Notes: generated from the sequence alone by a model not told the origin. A stretch of 64,000 bases of DNA from Sinorhizobium psoraleae (GCF_013283645.1 NZ_JABEKV010000004.1:248001-312000), one strand, 5' to 3'. Numbered from the stretch's first letter, positions 19,232-28,620 are shown. Program-made: numbers and translations.

Positions 19232-20602
19232 ATGGTGTCGATTGTCCGCAAAGCAGCCTTGTGGGCGGCTGTCTCGACCAGTGTGCTGATCGCGCCGCAC
19301 GCAACGCTCGCTGAGACGATCTCCGGCGCAATGGCGAGGGCCTATGCCAACAACCCGGATCTCAACGCCGCCCGCGCTGGCCTTCGGGCCACCGATGAGG
19401 GGGTTCCAATCGCCAAGGCCGGTTACCGGCCTCAGGTTTCGGCGTCAGCAACCGGTACGCTGACTCGTGTAGACGCCGAGAGAACCGGCACCCGCGATTT
19501 TCACAGCGGGCAGATTGGCATCAGCATTACACAGATGATCTTCGATGGTTTTCAGACGTTGAATAACGTCAGGGCCGCTGAATCGAATGTCTTTTCCAGT
19601 CGTGAAACGCTGAAGGCCAACGAGATCCAGATCCTTCTGGCCGCTGCGCAGGCTTATGCCAATATCGCGCGCGACCAGCAGGTCGTTTCAATTCGCAGGC
19701 AGAACCTGGCCTTCTTGAGAGAGCAGTTGAATGCCTCGCAGGCTCGCCTCGAGGTGGGTGAAGGAACGCGGACGGATGTGAGTCAGGCGGAGGCGGAACT
19801 CGCCAACGCCCAGTCGTTGCTTGTGAGCGCGATCGCTCAACTCAAGCAGAGCGAAGCAGTATACGTTCAGATCGTGGGCGCAGCGCCTACGGGTATCAGG
19901 CAGCCGGCGCCGGCGAACAAGGCCATGCCGAGATCGCTGGATCAGGCGGTGGCGACGGGACTGCGTGAAAATCCGCAGATTCTGGCGGCGCAGTATGCGG
20001 TTGATACGGCCGGGTTCCAGGTGAAGTCGGCAGAAGGCACGATGTTGCCGGGTGTCGTTCTTCAAGGCGCGGTGACGCGCAACACCGGCAATGTCGGCAC
20101 CGGTTTGGACGATACGACCGCGAGCATAACGGCGCGGGTGGAGGTGCCGATCTATCAGGGCGGCGCCGAATATGGCCAGATACGTCAGGCGAAGGAAATC
20201 TTGGGCCAACAGCGGATCCTCGTCGATTCCGCGCGCGCTTCGGTTCAGCAGACCGTCGTCTCGGCCTACGCGCAGCTTGATTCCGCGCTCGCTCGCATCA
20301 CCGCAAGCCGGTCGCAAATTTCCGCCGCCAACCTGGCGCTCGAGGGTGTCATCGAAGAGCGCAAAGTCGGCCAGCGCACGACCCTCGACGTGCTCGATTC
20401 GCAGCAGGACGTTCTGGACGCGCAGGAGGCGCTCGCCGGCGCACAGCGCGACGCCGTAGTGGCGAGCTATTCCCTGCTCGCCGCCATGGGCCGACTGACC
20501 GTCAAGACCCAGGGTCTCGCCGTTGCCGAATATCGCTCCGAAGAGCACTACGAAGCCGTCAAGGACAAATGGTTCGGCCTGCGGACAGTCGACGGCCGCT
20601 GA
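19232..20602 (+). CDS. tolC: TolC-family outer membrane efflux channel
   Basis: Outer-membrane/periplasmic tunnel for type I secretion and RND efflux; in Sinorhizobium meliloti TolC is needed for secretion, stress resistance and symbiosis. The 456 aa start with a signal peptide ending at ...APHATLA (about residue 28), then two OEP repeats of coiled-coil and beta-strand segments. Visible are GISITQMIFDGFQT and, in the second half, VEVPIYQGGAEYGQIRQAKE and GQRTTLDVLDSQQDVLDAQE. The ATG at 19232 has a strong CGGAGGGAAG site. A RIME1-like repeat follows 10 nt after the stop. Confidence 0.93.
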   Translation: MVSIVRKAALWAAVSTSVLIAPHATLAETISGAMARAYANNPDLNAARAGLRATDEGVPIAKAGYRPQVSASATGTLTRVDAERTGTRDFHSGQIGISITQMIFDGFQTLNNVRAAESNVFSSRETLKANEIQILLAAAQAYANIARDQQVVSIRRQNLAFLREQLNASQARLEVGEGTRTDVSQAEAELANAQSLLVSAIAQLKQSEAVYVQIVGAAPTGIRQPAPANKAMPRSLDQAVATGLRENPQILAAQYAVDTAGFQVKSAEGTMLPGVVLQGAVTRNTGNVGTGLDDTTASITARVEVPIYQGGAEYGQIRQAKEILGQQRILVDSARASVQQTVVSAYAQLDSALARITASRSQISAANLALEGVIEERKVGQRTTLDVLDSQQDVLDAQEALAGAQRDAVVASYSLLAAMGRLTVKTQGLAVAEYRSEEHYEAVKDKWFGLRTVDGR

Positions 20603-20612
20603 CCACATGAAA

Positions 20613-20716
20613 CTACAGCGTCGCGCGTCTTGATCAGACGCGCGACGGACGCTGTAGCACTTTGAATTGCTGCATGTTTTGATCCTTAAATCGACTACGG
20701 TTTGGGAAACATGCAG
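20613..20716 (+). repeat. RIME1-like intergenic repeat, copy 1
   Basis: About 104 bp composed of two palindromes: CTACAGCG...CGCTGTAG (20613-20656) and CTGCATG...CATGCAG (20670-20716), joined by CACTTTGAATTG. The same unit recurs at 42793, 55770, 57497 and, inverted, at 28519 and 59392. It matches the description of rhizobial intergenic mosaic elements. Confidence 0.85.
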
Positions 20717-20830
20717 TAGGCGAGGCAGGCAGTATCTGCCCCGAAAAACAAATCTGTGCAAGAATTCCCCTGGTTGATTCGCGGCGTTTGTTTCGTCCCC
20801 GAACTCACTTAAGGTCTGTTTGAAATCGGC

Positions 20831-20854
20831 ACACGGGGTGTTCCAAGCCCGTGT
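20831..20854 (+). promoter_or_regulatory. Hairpin in popZ leader
   Basis: ACACGGG (20831-20837) pairs with CCCGTGT (20848-20854) around a 10-nt loop, 25 nt before the popZ start. It may be a leader structure affecting translation. Low evidence beyond the perfect stem. Confidence 0.3.
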
Positions 20855-20879
20855 TTGGCCGCACCAAACGAGGATGGAA

Positions 20880-21689
20880 ATGGCACAGCTCAATGTCGCG
20901 CGTGAACCTTCGATGGACGAGATTCTGGCGTCCATTCGCAAGATCATCGAGAACAACGAGCCTGGGCAGGCAGGATCCTCTGTCCAGCAGGAATTCGAAG
21001 ACGAATCCGCGAACGAGATCGAGCTGACGATCGACTCGGAAATCGAGTCCGTCGCATTCGGCCCATCCGACGAGCCCCTCTCTCCGTCCAAGACGCGGTC
21101 GTATGTGTCGGCCGGCGAAACGACCGACAATCCAGCAGAAACGCAGGCGTCGCCGCAGCCGCCGCTTTCCCTTGCCGACGTCGCGGCAAGAGTGAGGGCC
21201 GCGTCAGAGCGTCATGCCGTGAATTATGTTTCCAAGGATCAGGTCGGCCCGGCGTCGCCGCTCCCGGTGCAGAATAGTCCTGTGATCACCTCGCGAATGG
21301 CGGCAGTCTCCTCGCCGGCCAATCCGGCAAGCGCGGCCGCCGGGACAGAAGCGGAGGATGAGTCCACTCGGCTGGATATCGCCGCAGAACGGAAATCTGC
21401 AGTGCTCGAGCCTCATGGATCGCCGCAGACGGCTCCTCAGGAGAAAGCAGCCGTCGCCGAGGAAGCGCCGGGCGCGATCGTTTCGCCAGCCGTCAGCCGT
21501 CAGGTGGCGCGCTCGTTCGAAGACCTTGCCCATGCAGTCGAACAAGGACCAAGACGCTCGTTCGACGAGATTGCCGAAGCGATGCTTCGGCCGATGCTTC
21601 AGGAGTGGCTGGATGATAATCTGCCCACCCTGGTCGAGCGTCTGGTGCGTGAGGAAATCGAGCGCGTGGCGCGCGGTCCTCGCCGCTGA
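20880..21689 (+). CDS. popZ: PopZ-family polar organizing protein (DUF2497)
   Basis: PopZ self-assembles into a polar matrix that anchors chromosome and signalling proteins; in Rhizobiales it marks the growing pole. The 269 aa have the conserved N-terminal helix MDEILASIRKIIE (about residues 12-24), a long acidic Pro/Ala/Ser-rich linker, and the C-terminal assembly helices DEIAEAMLRPMLQEWLDD and LPTLVERLVREEIERVARG. GAGGATGG precedes the ATG at 20880. It lies just upstream of valS, separated by a terminator. The C-terminal signature makes the call firm. Confidence 0.9.
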   Translation: MAQLNVAREPSMDEILASIRKIIENNEPGQAGSSVQQEFEDESANEIELTIDSEIESVAFGPSDEPLSPSKTRSYVSAGETTDNPAETQASPQPPLSLADVAARVRAASERHAVNYVSKDQVGPASPLPVQNSPVITSRMAAVSSPANPASAAAGTEAEDESTRLDIAAERKSAVLEPHGSPQTAPQEKAAVAEEAPGAIVSPAVSRQVARSFEDLAHAVEQGPRRSFDEIAEAMLRPMLQEWLDDNLPTLVERLVREEIERVARGPRR

Positions 21690-21710
21690 CGGACGCTTCG
21701 ACGGAGAGTC

Positions 21711-21745
21711 AAAGCCGCGGGCGTCACCGCTTGCGGCTTTTTCGC
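21711..21745 (+). terminator. Intrinsic terminator after popZ
   Basis: AAAGCCGC (21711-21718) pairs with GCGGCTTT (21733-21740) around a 14-nt loop and is followed by TTCG. It separates popZ from valS. Confidence 0.65.
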
Positions 21746-21819
21746 CGTTTGTGTTGACTTGCGTTGCCCCTTCCGGTTTACAAAACGCTGATCATCAATC
21801 TCCAAAACTGGCGCAAAAA

Positions 21820-24663
21820 ATGCTTGATAAGACCTACGATTCCGCATCCGTCGACCCGCGCATCGCCAAGAAGTGGGACGAAGAAAACGCGTTTCGTGCA
21901 GGCGCCGGTGCAAAGCCCGGCGCCGAGAGTTTCTGCATCGTGATCCCGCCGCCTAACGTGACGGGCTCGCTGCATATGGGCCACGCGCTGAACAATACGC
22001 TGCAGGACATCATGGTGCGCTTCGAACGTATGCGCGGCAAGGATGTGCTTTGGCAGCCAGGCATGGATCACGCCGGCATCGCCACGCAGATGGTTGTCGA
22101 GCGTCAACTCTCACAAAGACAGCTGCCCGGGCGGCGCGAGATGGGGCGTGAAGCGTTCGTCGAGAAGGTGTGGGAGTGGAAGGCCGAATCCGGTGGATTG
22201 ATCTTCAACCAGTTGAAACGCCTTGGAGCGTCCTGCGACTGGTCGCGCGAACGCTTCACTATGGATGACGGACTGTCCGATGCCGTTCTCGAAGTTTTTG
22301 TAAGCCTTTATAAGGAAGGCTTGATCTATCGCGATAAGCGCCTGGTCAATTGGGATCCGAAACTGCAGACGGCGATTTCCGATATCGAAGTCGAGCAGGT
22401 CGAGGTCAATGGCCATCTCTGGCACCTGCGGTACCCGTTGGAAGAGGGCGTCACCTATCAGCATCCGGTGGCCTTCGATGACGACGGCAACGCCACGGAA
22501 TGGGAAACCCGCGACTATCTCGTCGTCGCCACGACACGTCCGGAAACAATGCTCGGCGATACCGGCGTTGCGGTCCATCCCGACGACGCGCGCTACAAGG
22601 GCATTGTCGGCAAGCACGTGATCCTGCCGATCGTCGGCAGACGAATTCCGATCGTTGCCGACGAATACCCTGATCCGGCGACCGGTACCGGCGCCGTCAA
22701 GATGACTCCGGCCCACGACTTCAACGATTTCGACGTCGGCAAGCGGAGAGGACTTCGCCAGGTCAATGTGCTGACTGCGGACGGACGGATCACGATCAAG
22801 AACAATGAGGACTTCCTCGAGGGGCTCGATCATCCGGCCGCGCTCCACGGCGCCTGGGATCAGCTCGAGGGCAAGGATCGCTTCGAGGCGCGCAAGCTGA
22901 TCGTCGAGATTCTAGACGAAGCCGGGCTCATCGATCACATCGAGCCGCACAGGCATACGGTGCCACACGGCGATCGCGGCGGGGTGCCGATCGAGCCGCG
23001 CCTGACCGAGCAGTGGTATGTTGACGCCAAGACGCTGGCCAAGCCCGCGATCGCTGCGGTCAGGGAGGGCCGGACCAGTTTCGTTCCGAAGAACTGGGAA
23101 AAGACCTATTTCGAGTGGATGGAGAATATCCAGCCCTGGTGCATTTCTCGCCAGCTCTGGTGGGGACACCAGATCCCCGCCTGGTACGGTCCCGACGGCC
23201 AGGTCTTCGTCGAGAGGACCGAGGAAGAAGCGTTGCATGCCGCGATCCAGCATTATCTCGCACATGAAGGGCCGATGAAGGCCTATGTCGAAGACCTTCT
23301 CGAAAACTTCAAGCCGGGCGAAATCCTGACGCGCGACGAGGACGTGCTCGACACCTGGTTCTCGTCCGCGCTCTGGCCGTTCTCGACGCTCGGCTGGCCG
23401 AACGAAACGCCGGAACTCGAAAAATACTACCAGACCGATGTTCTGGTGACCGGCTTTGACATCATCTTCTTCTGGGTCGCCCGCATGATGATGATGGGCC
23501 TTCATTTCATGAAGGATGCCGACGGCACGCCCGTCGAACCGTTCCACACCGTTTACGTCCACGCGCTCGTTCGCGACAAGAACGGCCAGAAGATGTCGAA
23601 GTCGAAGGGCAACGTCATCGATCCGTTGGAACTGATGGACGAATACGGCGCTGACGCGCTGCGCTTCACCCTGGCGATCATGGCGGCGCAGGGGCGCGAC
23701 GTGAAGCTCGACCCGGCCCGTATTGCCGGCTATCGCAACTTCGGCACCAAACTTTGGAATGCAACGCGCTTTGCCGAGATGAACGGTGTGACGAACAGCG
23801 AAGGCTTCATTCCGGAAGCCACGTCGCTGACGATCAACCGCTGGATTCTGACCGAGCTTTCGCGAACGATCCGCGACGTCACTGAAGCAATCGAGGGCTA
23901 CCGCTTCAACGAGGCAGCCGGCGGTCTCTACCGCTTTGTCTGGAACCAGTTCTGCGATTGGTATCTGGAACTGCTGAAGCCCGTCTTTAACGGCAATGAC
24001 GAGGAGGCCAAGCGGGAGTCGCAGGCCTGCGTCGCCTACGTCCTGGACGAGATCTACAAGCTCTTGCACCCGTTCATGCCTTTCATGACGGAGGAACTCT
24101 GGGAGAAGACAGGCGGCCCCGGTCGCGAGCGCGAGACGCTGTTGTGCCATGCGGAATGGCCGTCTGCCTTCTATGCGGATGATGCTGCCGCCGACGAAAT
24201 CAACTGGCTGATCGATCTCGTCTCGGGCATTCGCTCGGTGCGTGCGGAAATGAACGTTCCACCGGCGGCGACCGCGCCGCTGGTGATCGTCGGTGCAAAT
24301 GGACTGACGAGCGAGCGGCTTGACCGCCACGTCTCGGCAATAAAACGCCTGGCAAGAGTGGAAAGCATCGAGCATGCGGCCGTGGCGCCGCGCGGCAGCG
24401 CCCAGATCGTCATTGCCGAAGCGACGGCCTGCCTTCCGCTCGGCAACCTTATCGATCTTGCGGCAGAAAAACTCCGCCTGGAAAAGGCGATCGCCAAGGT
24501 TGAGGTCGAGCGCGAGAGGATTCTCGGCAAGCTTGCCAACGAAAAGTTCGTCGCCAACGCCAAGGCCGAACTGGTCGAGGCAGAACGCGAAAGGCTGGTC
24601 GAACTGGACCTGCAAAAGGATTCGCTGGGGGTTGCGCTCAGCCGCGTCTCGGAAGCGGGCTAG
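21820..24663 (+). CDS. valS: Valyl-tRNA synthetase
   Basis: Charges tRNA-Val; class I enzyme with editing domain. The 947 aa contain PPNVTGSLHMGHALNN (the HIGH motif is HMGH), the CP1 editing domain with TRPETMLGDTGVAVHP, the KMSKSKGNVIDP motif, the anticodon-binding domain and a C-terminal coiled-coil (LRLEKAIAKVEVERERILGKL). The ATG at 21820 is preceded by an A-rich stretch rather than a good Shine-Dalgarno sequence. Confidence 0.97.
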   Translation: MLDKTYDSASVDPRIAKKWDEENAFRAGAGAKPGAESFCIVIPPPNVTGSLHMGHALNNTLQDIMVRFERMRGKDVLWQPGMDHAGIATQMVVERQLSQRQLPGRREMGREAFVEKVWEWKAESGGLIFNQLKRLGASCDWSRERFTMDDGLSDAVLEVFVSLYKEGLIYRDKRLVNWDPKLQTAISDIEVEQVEVNGHLWHLRYPLEEGVTYQHPVAFDDDGNATEWETRDYLVVATTRPETMLGDTGVAVHPDDARYKGIVGKHVILPIVGRRIPIVADEYPDPATGTGAVKMTPAHDFNDFDVGKRRGLRQVNVLTADGRITIKNNEDFLEGLDHPAALHGAWDQLEGKDRFEARKLIVEILDEAGLIDHIEPHRHTVPHGDRGGVPIEPRLTEQWYVDAKTLAKPAIAAVREGRTSFVPKNWEKTYFEWMENIQPWCISRQLWWGHQIPAWYGPDGQVFVERTEEEALHAAIQHYLAHEGPMKAYVEDLLENFKPGEILTRDEDVLDTWFSSALWPFSTLGWPNETPELEKYYQTDVLVTGFDIIFFWVARMMMMGLHFMKDADGTPVEPFHTVYVHALVRDKNGQKMSKSKGNVIDPLELMDEYGADALRFTLAIMAAQGRDVKLDPARIAGYRNFGTKLWNATRFAEMNGVTNSEGFIPEATSLTINRWILTELSRTIRDVTEAIEGYRFNEAAGGLYRFVWNQFCDWYLELLKPVFNGNDEEAKRESQACVAYVLDEIYKLLHPFMPFMTEELWEKTGGPGRERETLLCHAEWPSAFYADDAAADEINWLIDLVSGIRSVRAEMNVPPAATAPLVIVGANGLTSERLDRHVSAIKRLARVESIEHAAVAPRGSAQIVIAEATACLPLGNLIDLAAEKLRLEKAIAKVEVERERILGKLANEKFVANAKAELVEAERERLVELDLQKDSLGVALSRVSEAG

Positions 24664-24671
24664 ACCACTTC

Positions 24672-24703
24672 GAGGAAGAGCGTGCAACGGTTTTCCGTTG
24701 GCG
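24672..24703 (+). repeat. Short dispersed repeat remnant after valS
   Basis: GAGGAAGAGCGTGCAACGG then TTTTCCGTTGG resembles the element after the NlpD-like gene (48238-48298), sharing the AACGGTTTTCCGT core. It is probably a decayed copy of the same family. Confidence 0.4.
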
Positions 24704-24731
24704 CCGCTTTACCGAAGCGCAGACAAGGTGC

Positions 24732-24760
24732 AATCCGCGGTAGCAATGCCGCGGATTTTC
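24732..24760 (+). terminator. Intrinsic terminator after valS
   Basis: Perfect 9-bp stem AATCCGCGG/CCGCGGATT (24732-24740 with 24749-24757), 8-nt loop, followed by TTCTATTAT. Confidence 0.7.
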
Positions 24761-25142
24761 TATTATCTGGCTTGAATCCGAATCAGACGCGGTTTAACGC
24801 GATTGAAAGCAGCAATACACGCACTGGTTTCATTGGCCGCGTACCAAAAGGTGCCTGCGCCCGAGTGGCTGCAAAAAGGGAAATTGTTGTTCCTTGGTCA
24901 CACTTCGACTTGGAAGTGGAATATTTTTTTCAAGTATCCTGAATAGCCGCCATCGGTTGGAAAACGGTTCCGAGATTCCTGAATTGCGTCCAGATCGTGA
25001 AATTCTTACGTAAATTTGATGACCGGTCCGGCGGTCAATCCTGCAGCTCGGCAGTTTGCCATTCACGCAATCGTGAGGATACTTTCTCCAAGCGCGACGT
25101 GAGGTGGATTGTCGCATTCTGAAAGTGCAGGGGAGGAGCTTG
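24761..25142 (+). other. valS-fadL intergenic region
   Basis: About 380 nt without a supported gene. It should contain the fadL promoter. An ACTTG...CAAGT inverted repeat flanks the A/T-rich run near 24910-24935. No recognisable RNA gene or further repeat. Confidence 0.3.
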
Positions 25143-26390
25143 ATGGCTCGAAGTGGAATGAAGCAGGGCATTTTGGCTATCGTGGCTGGAATGTTGGTGG
25201 TGTCGACTGCGCATGCGGGAGGGCTTGAGCGCAGCGGCTATAACATCGATCTGCTGTTCGACCCGTCGGACTATGCCGCCGAAGCGACGGCGACCTACGT
25301 CAATCCCCAACGTGATCTCGAAAATGTCACGGACATTAACCCGGCGAATGGCATCGGGTCGAATGGTATCGGCGGCGGCAGCACAAGCGTTCGGGATACG
25401 GAAAGTTATTGGGCGCCCCGCATAGGTGTTAAGGCTGGTTTGGGTGACAGTTTTGACTGTATGGCGGACTACTCGCAGCCTTGGGGCGCCCACTCCAATC
25501 CTGGCAAGAACTGGATGGGAGCCAACGACAACATAGAAACGAAAGTCGAGAGTGACAACTACGCTGCGACTTGCTCCTACAAATGGGATCTTGGGCCGGG
25601 CATAATCCGCGTTATCGGCGGCGGGTTCTACCAGGAGGTTAGCGGGTTCAAGGACCGACTCGTCGCGCCGGCAATCGCCGTTGCGCCGCTCAGCGGCATT
25701 GGCCGTCTCGAGCTTGAGGGAGACGGTTGGGGTTGGCGGGCCGGCATCGCCTATGAGATTCCCGAATACGCAATGCGTGCGAGCCTCGTCTATAACAGCG
25801 AGGTGGATCTCGATAACTTGTCGGGCTTCATTGATCTGACGCAGTTTGCGTTCCCTACGCCGTTCGGCCCGATCAGAGGTACGAAGTATGACGTCGCCGG
25901 CTCCGCCTCCATGCCCGACTCGTTGGAACTCAAGGTGCAGTCGGGCATTGCCCCCGGTTGGCTGGCGTTTGGCTCGGTAAAATGGACGGATTGGAGTCAG
26001 TTGCAGGTTCTGCGCTTCTGCCCCGCCACGGCATCGCCACTCACCCCCTGCACGAGCCTTGACCTGCTTTACCGCGACGGTTGGACGGTCACCGGCGGTG
26101 TTGGTCACAAATTCAACGATCAGTGGAGTGGTGCGGTCAGTCTTACCTGGGATCGCGGTACCAGCACCGGCATTGGCGCGCAGACCGATACCTGGACGCT
26201 CGGTACGGGCGTGTCGTACACGCCGACGGAGAATGTCGAGCTCCGTTTTGCAGGTGCCGTCGGTATTCTGACGAGCGGTGAATCCGGCCCAACCACCCAC
26301 AATGGCGAGGTCTTTGGTGACGAGGTGACCTACGATTTCGACAATGATTTTGTCGGCGCCATTTCAACATCGCTGAAGGTCAGGTTCTGA
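25143..26390 (+). CDS. fadL: FadL/OmpP1-family outer membrane transporter
   Basis: Outer-membrane barrel for long-chain fatty acids and similar hydrophobic compounds; a FadL homologue in S. meliloti is known to help uptake of long-chain acyl-homoserine lactones. The 415 aa have a signal peptide (MARSGMKQGILAIVAGMLVV... cleaved near residue 24-25), then GLERSGYNIDLLFDPS (family hatch region), alternating beta-strands, the WLAFGSVKWTDWSQ motif typical of OmpP1/FadL, and a terminal Phe in SLKVRF. GGGGAGGAG precedes the ATG. A clear terminator follows. Confidence 0.9.
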   Translation: MARSGMKQGILAIVAGMLVVSTAHAGGLERSGYNIDLLFDPSDYAAEATATYVNPQRDLENVTDINPANGIGSNGIGGGSTSVRDTESYWAPRIGVKAGLGDSFDCMADYSQPWGAHSNPGKNWMGANDNIETKVESDNYAATCSYKWDLGPGIIRVIGGGFYQEVSGFKDRLVAPAIAVAPLSGIGRLELEGDGWGWRAGIAYEIPEYAMRASLVYNSEVDLDNLSGFIDLTQFAFPTPFGPIRGTKYDVAGSASMPDSLELKVQSGIAPGWLAFGSVKWTDWSQLQVLRFCPATASPLTPCTSLDLLYRDGWTVTGGVGHKFNDQWSGAVSLTWDRGTSTGIGAQTDTWTLGTGVSYTPTENVELRFAGAVGILTSGESGPTTHNGEVFGDEVTYDFDNDFVGAISTSLKVRF

Positions 26391-26412
26391 TCTCCATCGA
26401 TCAGACCACTGG

Positions 26413-26440
26413 AGGCCCGGTTTTGCCGGGCCTTTCTTTT
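26413..26440 (+). terminator. Intrinsic terminator after fadL
   Basis: AGGCCCGG (26413-26420) pairs with CCGGGCCT (26426-26433) around TTTTG and is followed by TTCTTTTG. Strong rho-independent form. Confidence 0.9.
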
Positions 26441-26869
26441 GTCTAGCGAGCGTTGTCGTGGCGCTGATGCCACTACTTTATGAGCGTTCATGAATGTGAC
26501 GATTCAGCAACACATTTGCTGCTATGGTTTGCTAGTATCGCGGCCGGGTCGATTATGTCCATTTCCCGCCACAAAATGAGAGCAGCGATGATACCGACAA
26601 ACGTGCGATCGAGTGCTGTACCTGTGCCGTTTAAGGTGAACTGAGTTTGTGTGCTGTCATGACATCCCTTCGCAACTGGCATCAAACGCCCTGCCGATCC
26701 ACTATCGGCCGCGCGGACGGAGATGCGCGGGAAAAATATCGTGGGCACCATGGTCGTAGCCTCGTTGGGAACCGATGAGCACTCGAATGGCAAGCGACCC
26801 TGCACAGATTGATGTTTGCAGCGGTGATGAGTTCGGCGTGGCCGGCTGGAACGGAAGAAATTGATCGTG
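26441..26869 (+). other. exoR upstream region with small palindromes
   Basis: About 430 nt, no supported gene. CAGCAA-CACAT-TTGCTG (about 26506-26522) and the perfect 10-bp palindrome TGTCATGACA (26655-26664) are visible and could be operators. An open frame on the opposite strand over 26488-27012 has no recognisable product. Confidence 0.35.
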
Positions 26870-27673
26870 ATGCTCGCGGGTGAATTCAAGTCGCTTAGGG
26901 TTGCAGTGCTGGGTGTGTCGCTGGCGGTTGGCGCGACTGCCGCCGGGCCTGCGCGAGCGTTCGATCCGGGGGCGGGCGTTTCCAAGGAATCGGGCCCATT
27001 CGCGCTCTTCAAGTTTGGTTTTTCTGCCTACAAGAACGGCAGGAAGGATGAGGCGGTCGAAGCCTATCGCTATGCGGCCGAAAAGGGACATACCGGATCG
27101 CGCTGGGCGCTCGCCAATATGTACGCCTATGGCGACGGGGTCACCGAGGACGACCTAGAGGCATTCAAGATCTACAGCGAAATTGCCCAGCAGGGCGTCG
27201 AACCCGGGTCGGAAGATACCGGATATTTCGTCAACGCGCTGATTTCGCTTGCCGGTTACTATCGGCGCGGCATTCCCGATAGCCCGGTGAAGATGGACCT
27301 GACGCAGGCTCGGCAGTTGTATTTTCAGGCGGCATCCACTTTTGGTGTCGCCGAGGCGCAGTTTCAACTCGCGCGGATGCTGCTCTCGGGCGAGGGCGGC
27401 AGTGTCAATGTTCAGCAGGCCAAGAAGTGGCTGAACCGTGCGCGCAAGAATGGCCATGCCGGGGCGATGGGCGTTTTCGGAAACGTGATCTTCCAGGAAG
27501 GCCAGACCGTTCGTGGCCTTGCCTACATGACGGCGGCGCTTGATCAGTGTTCGCCGAAGGACAGGCCCTGGTTGCAGGCGATGCAGGAGCAGGCTTTCTC
27601 ACTGGCGACCGAAGACGACCGCCGTGTTGCGATCGTCATGTCGCAGAACATGCACCTCCAGGCCGACGACTAA
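26870..27673 (+). CDS. exoR: ExoR-type periplasmic regulator with Sel1 repeats
   Basis: ExoR of Sinorhizobium binds and represses the ExoS sensor kinase in the periplasm. It thereby controls succinoglycan synthesis, motility and nodulation through ExoS/ChvI. The 267 aa begin with a signal peptide ending at ...GPARA (about residue 30), then FDPGAGVSKESGPFALFKFGF and Sel1-type repeats: EAVEAYRYAAEKGHTGSRWALANMYAYG (in two parts), QLYFQAASTFGVAEAQFQLARM and AKKWLNRARKNGHAGAMG. The sequence matches what I know of rhizobial ExoR. The ATG at 26870 has GGAAGAA upstream; GTG 26867 and TTG 26861 are alternatives. It stands alone, convergent to xthA. Confidence 0.9.
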   Translation: MLAGEFKSLRVAVLGVSLAVGATAAGPARAFDPGAGVSKESGPFALFKFGFSAYKNGRKDEAVEAYRYAAEKGHTGSRWALANMYAYGDGVTEDDLEAFKIYSEIAQQGVEPGSEDTGYFVNALISLAGYYRRGIPDSPVKMDLTQARQLYFQAASTFGVAEAQFQLARMLLSGEGGSVNVQQAKKWLNRARKNGHAGAMGVFGNVIFQEGQTVRGLAYMTAALDQCSPKDRPWLQAMQEQAFSLATEDDRRVAIVMSQNMHLQADD

Positions 27674-27692
27674 GCTGTTTGTCGTCCCTAGA

Positions 27693-28484
27693 TTAGGCCG
27701 GTTCGAACGCGAATTCACCTGCGACCGGCACATGGTCGGACGGTTTTTCCCAAGAGCGCACGTGCTTTTCTATGGACGTCGATACGAGCTTGTCGGCTGC
27801 TTCGGGCGAGATCATCAGGTGATCGATGCGAATGCCGAAATTTTTCGGCCAGCATCCGGCTTGATAATCCCAGAATGAATAAAGCGGTACCTCGTCCGAG
27901 GTGGCACGGACCGCGTCCGTGAATCCGAGATTGCGAAGCCGCCGAAAAGCGGCCCGCGTTTCCGGCAGGAAGAGTGCATCGTTCTGCCAGACCCTGACGT
28001 CCCAACAGTCGTGGGCTTCCGGAATGACATTGTAGTCGCCCGCGAGGATGAGCGGCTCTTCGAGCCTCAGCCTTTGCTCAGCGAATTGGGCGAGGCGCTG
28101 CATCCAGCTTAGCTTGTAGGGGTATTTTTCGCTGTCGACGGGATTTCCGTTCGGCAGATAGAGGCAGCACACGCGGATCGCGCCGTGTTTGACGGAGAAA
28201 ACGCCCTCGATGAAGCGCGCCTGCTCATCCGTATCGTCTCCCGGCAAGCCGCGATTGACCTCGTCTGGCCGCAGTTTCGAGAGGAGCGCGACGCCATTGA
28301 ACCCCTTTTGACCATGCGTTTCCACGTGATAACCGAGCGCTTCGATCTCGCCTCTCGGAAAGGTCTCATCGACTGACTTGATTTCCTGCAGGCAGGCGAT
28401 ATCGGGGTTCGACTCCTTAAGCCAGGCGACGAGGCTGTCGACGCGCGCCTTGACGCCGTTGATGTTCCAGGTGGCAATCTTCAT
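27693..28484 (-). CDS. xthA: Exodeoxyribonuclease III
   Basis: AP endonuclease/3'-5' exonuclease of base-excision repair (EEP fold, Mg-dependent). The 263 aa show MKIATWNINGVKAR, the metal Glu in CLQEIKSVD (residue 34-39 region), LAGDYNVIPEA, RIDHLMISPEA and the final SDHVPV with the catalytic His. Convergent to exoR (19-nt gap). The region between it and cls carries a RIME1-like element. Confidence 0.95.
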   Translation of the reverse strand: MKIATWNINGVKARVDSLVAWLKESNPDIACLQEIKSVDETFPRGEIEALGYHVETHGQKGFNGVALLSKLRPDEVNRGLPGDDTDEQARFIEGVFSVKHGAIRVCCLYLPNGNPVDSEKYPYKLSWMQRLAQFAEQRLRLEEPLILAGDYNVIPEAHDCWDVRVWQNDALFLPETRAAFRRLRNLGFTDAVRATSDEVPLYSFWDYQAGCWPKNFGIRIDHLMISPEAADKLVSTSIEKHVRSWEKPSDHVPVAGEFAFEPA

Positions 28485-28518
28485 GGGCCGGCGTCGCCTT
28501 TCATGTCGGTGAGTCCTA

Positions 28519-28620
28519 CTGCATGCTTCCTTAGGTCGGCTTCCATTAAGGGCAAAACAAGCAGCAATTCAAAGCGCCACAGCGACCTTAGTGCGTCTGG
28601 AAGAACGCGAGGCGCTGTGG
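28519..28620 (-). repeat. RIME1-like repeat, degenerate, inverted copy
   Basis: The CTGCATG... palindrome (from 28519 to about 28565) is followed by AATTCAAAG and a CCACAGCG...CGCTGTGG palindrome (28578-28620): the RIME1-like unit read backwards, with many substitutions. It fills the xthA-cls intergenic region (308 nt); the promoters of both divergent genes must lie around it. Confidence 0.65.

Noticed and set aside
22912..24687. Long minus-strand open frame antisense to valS
   Set aside because: Shadow of valS; no recognisable family, and it extends past the gene only by chance.
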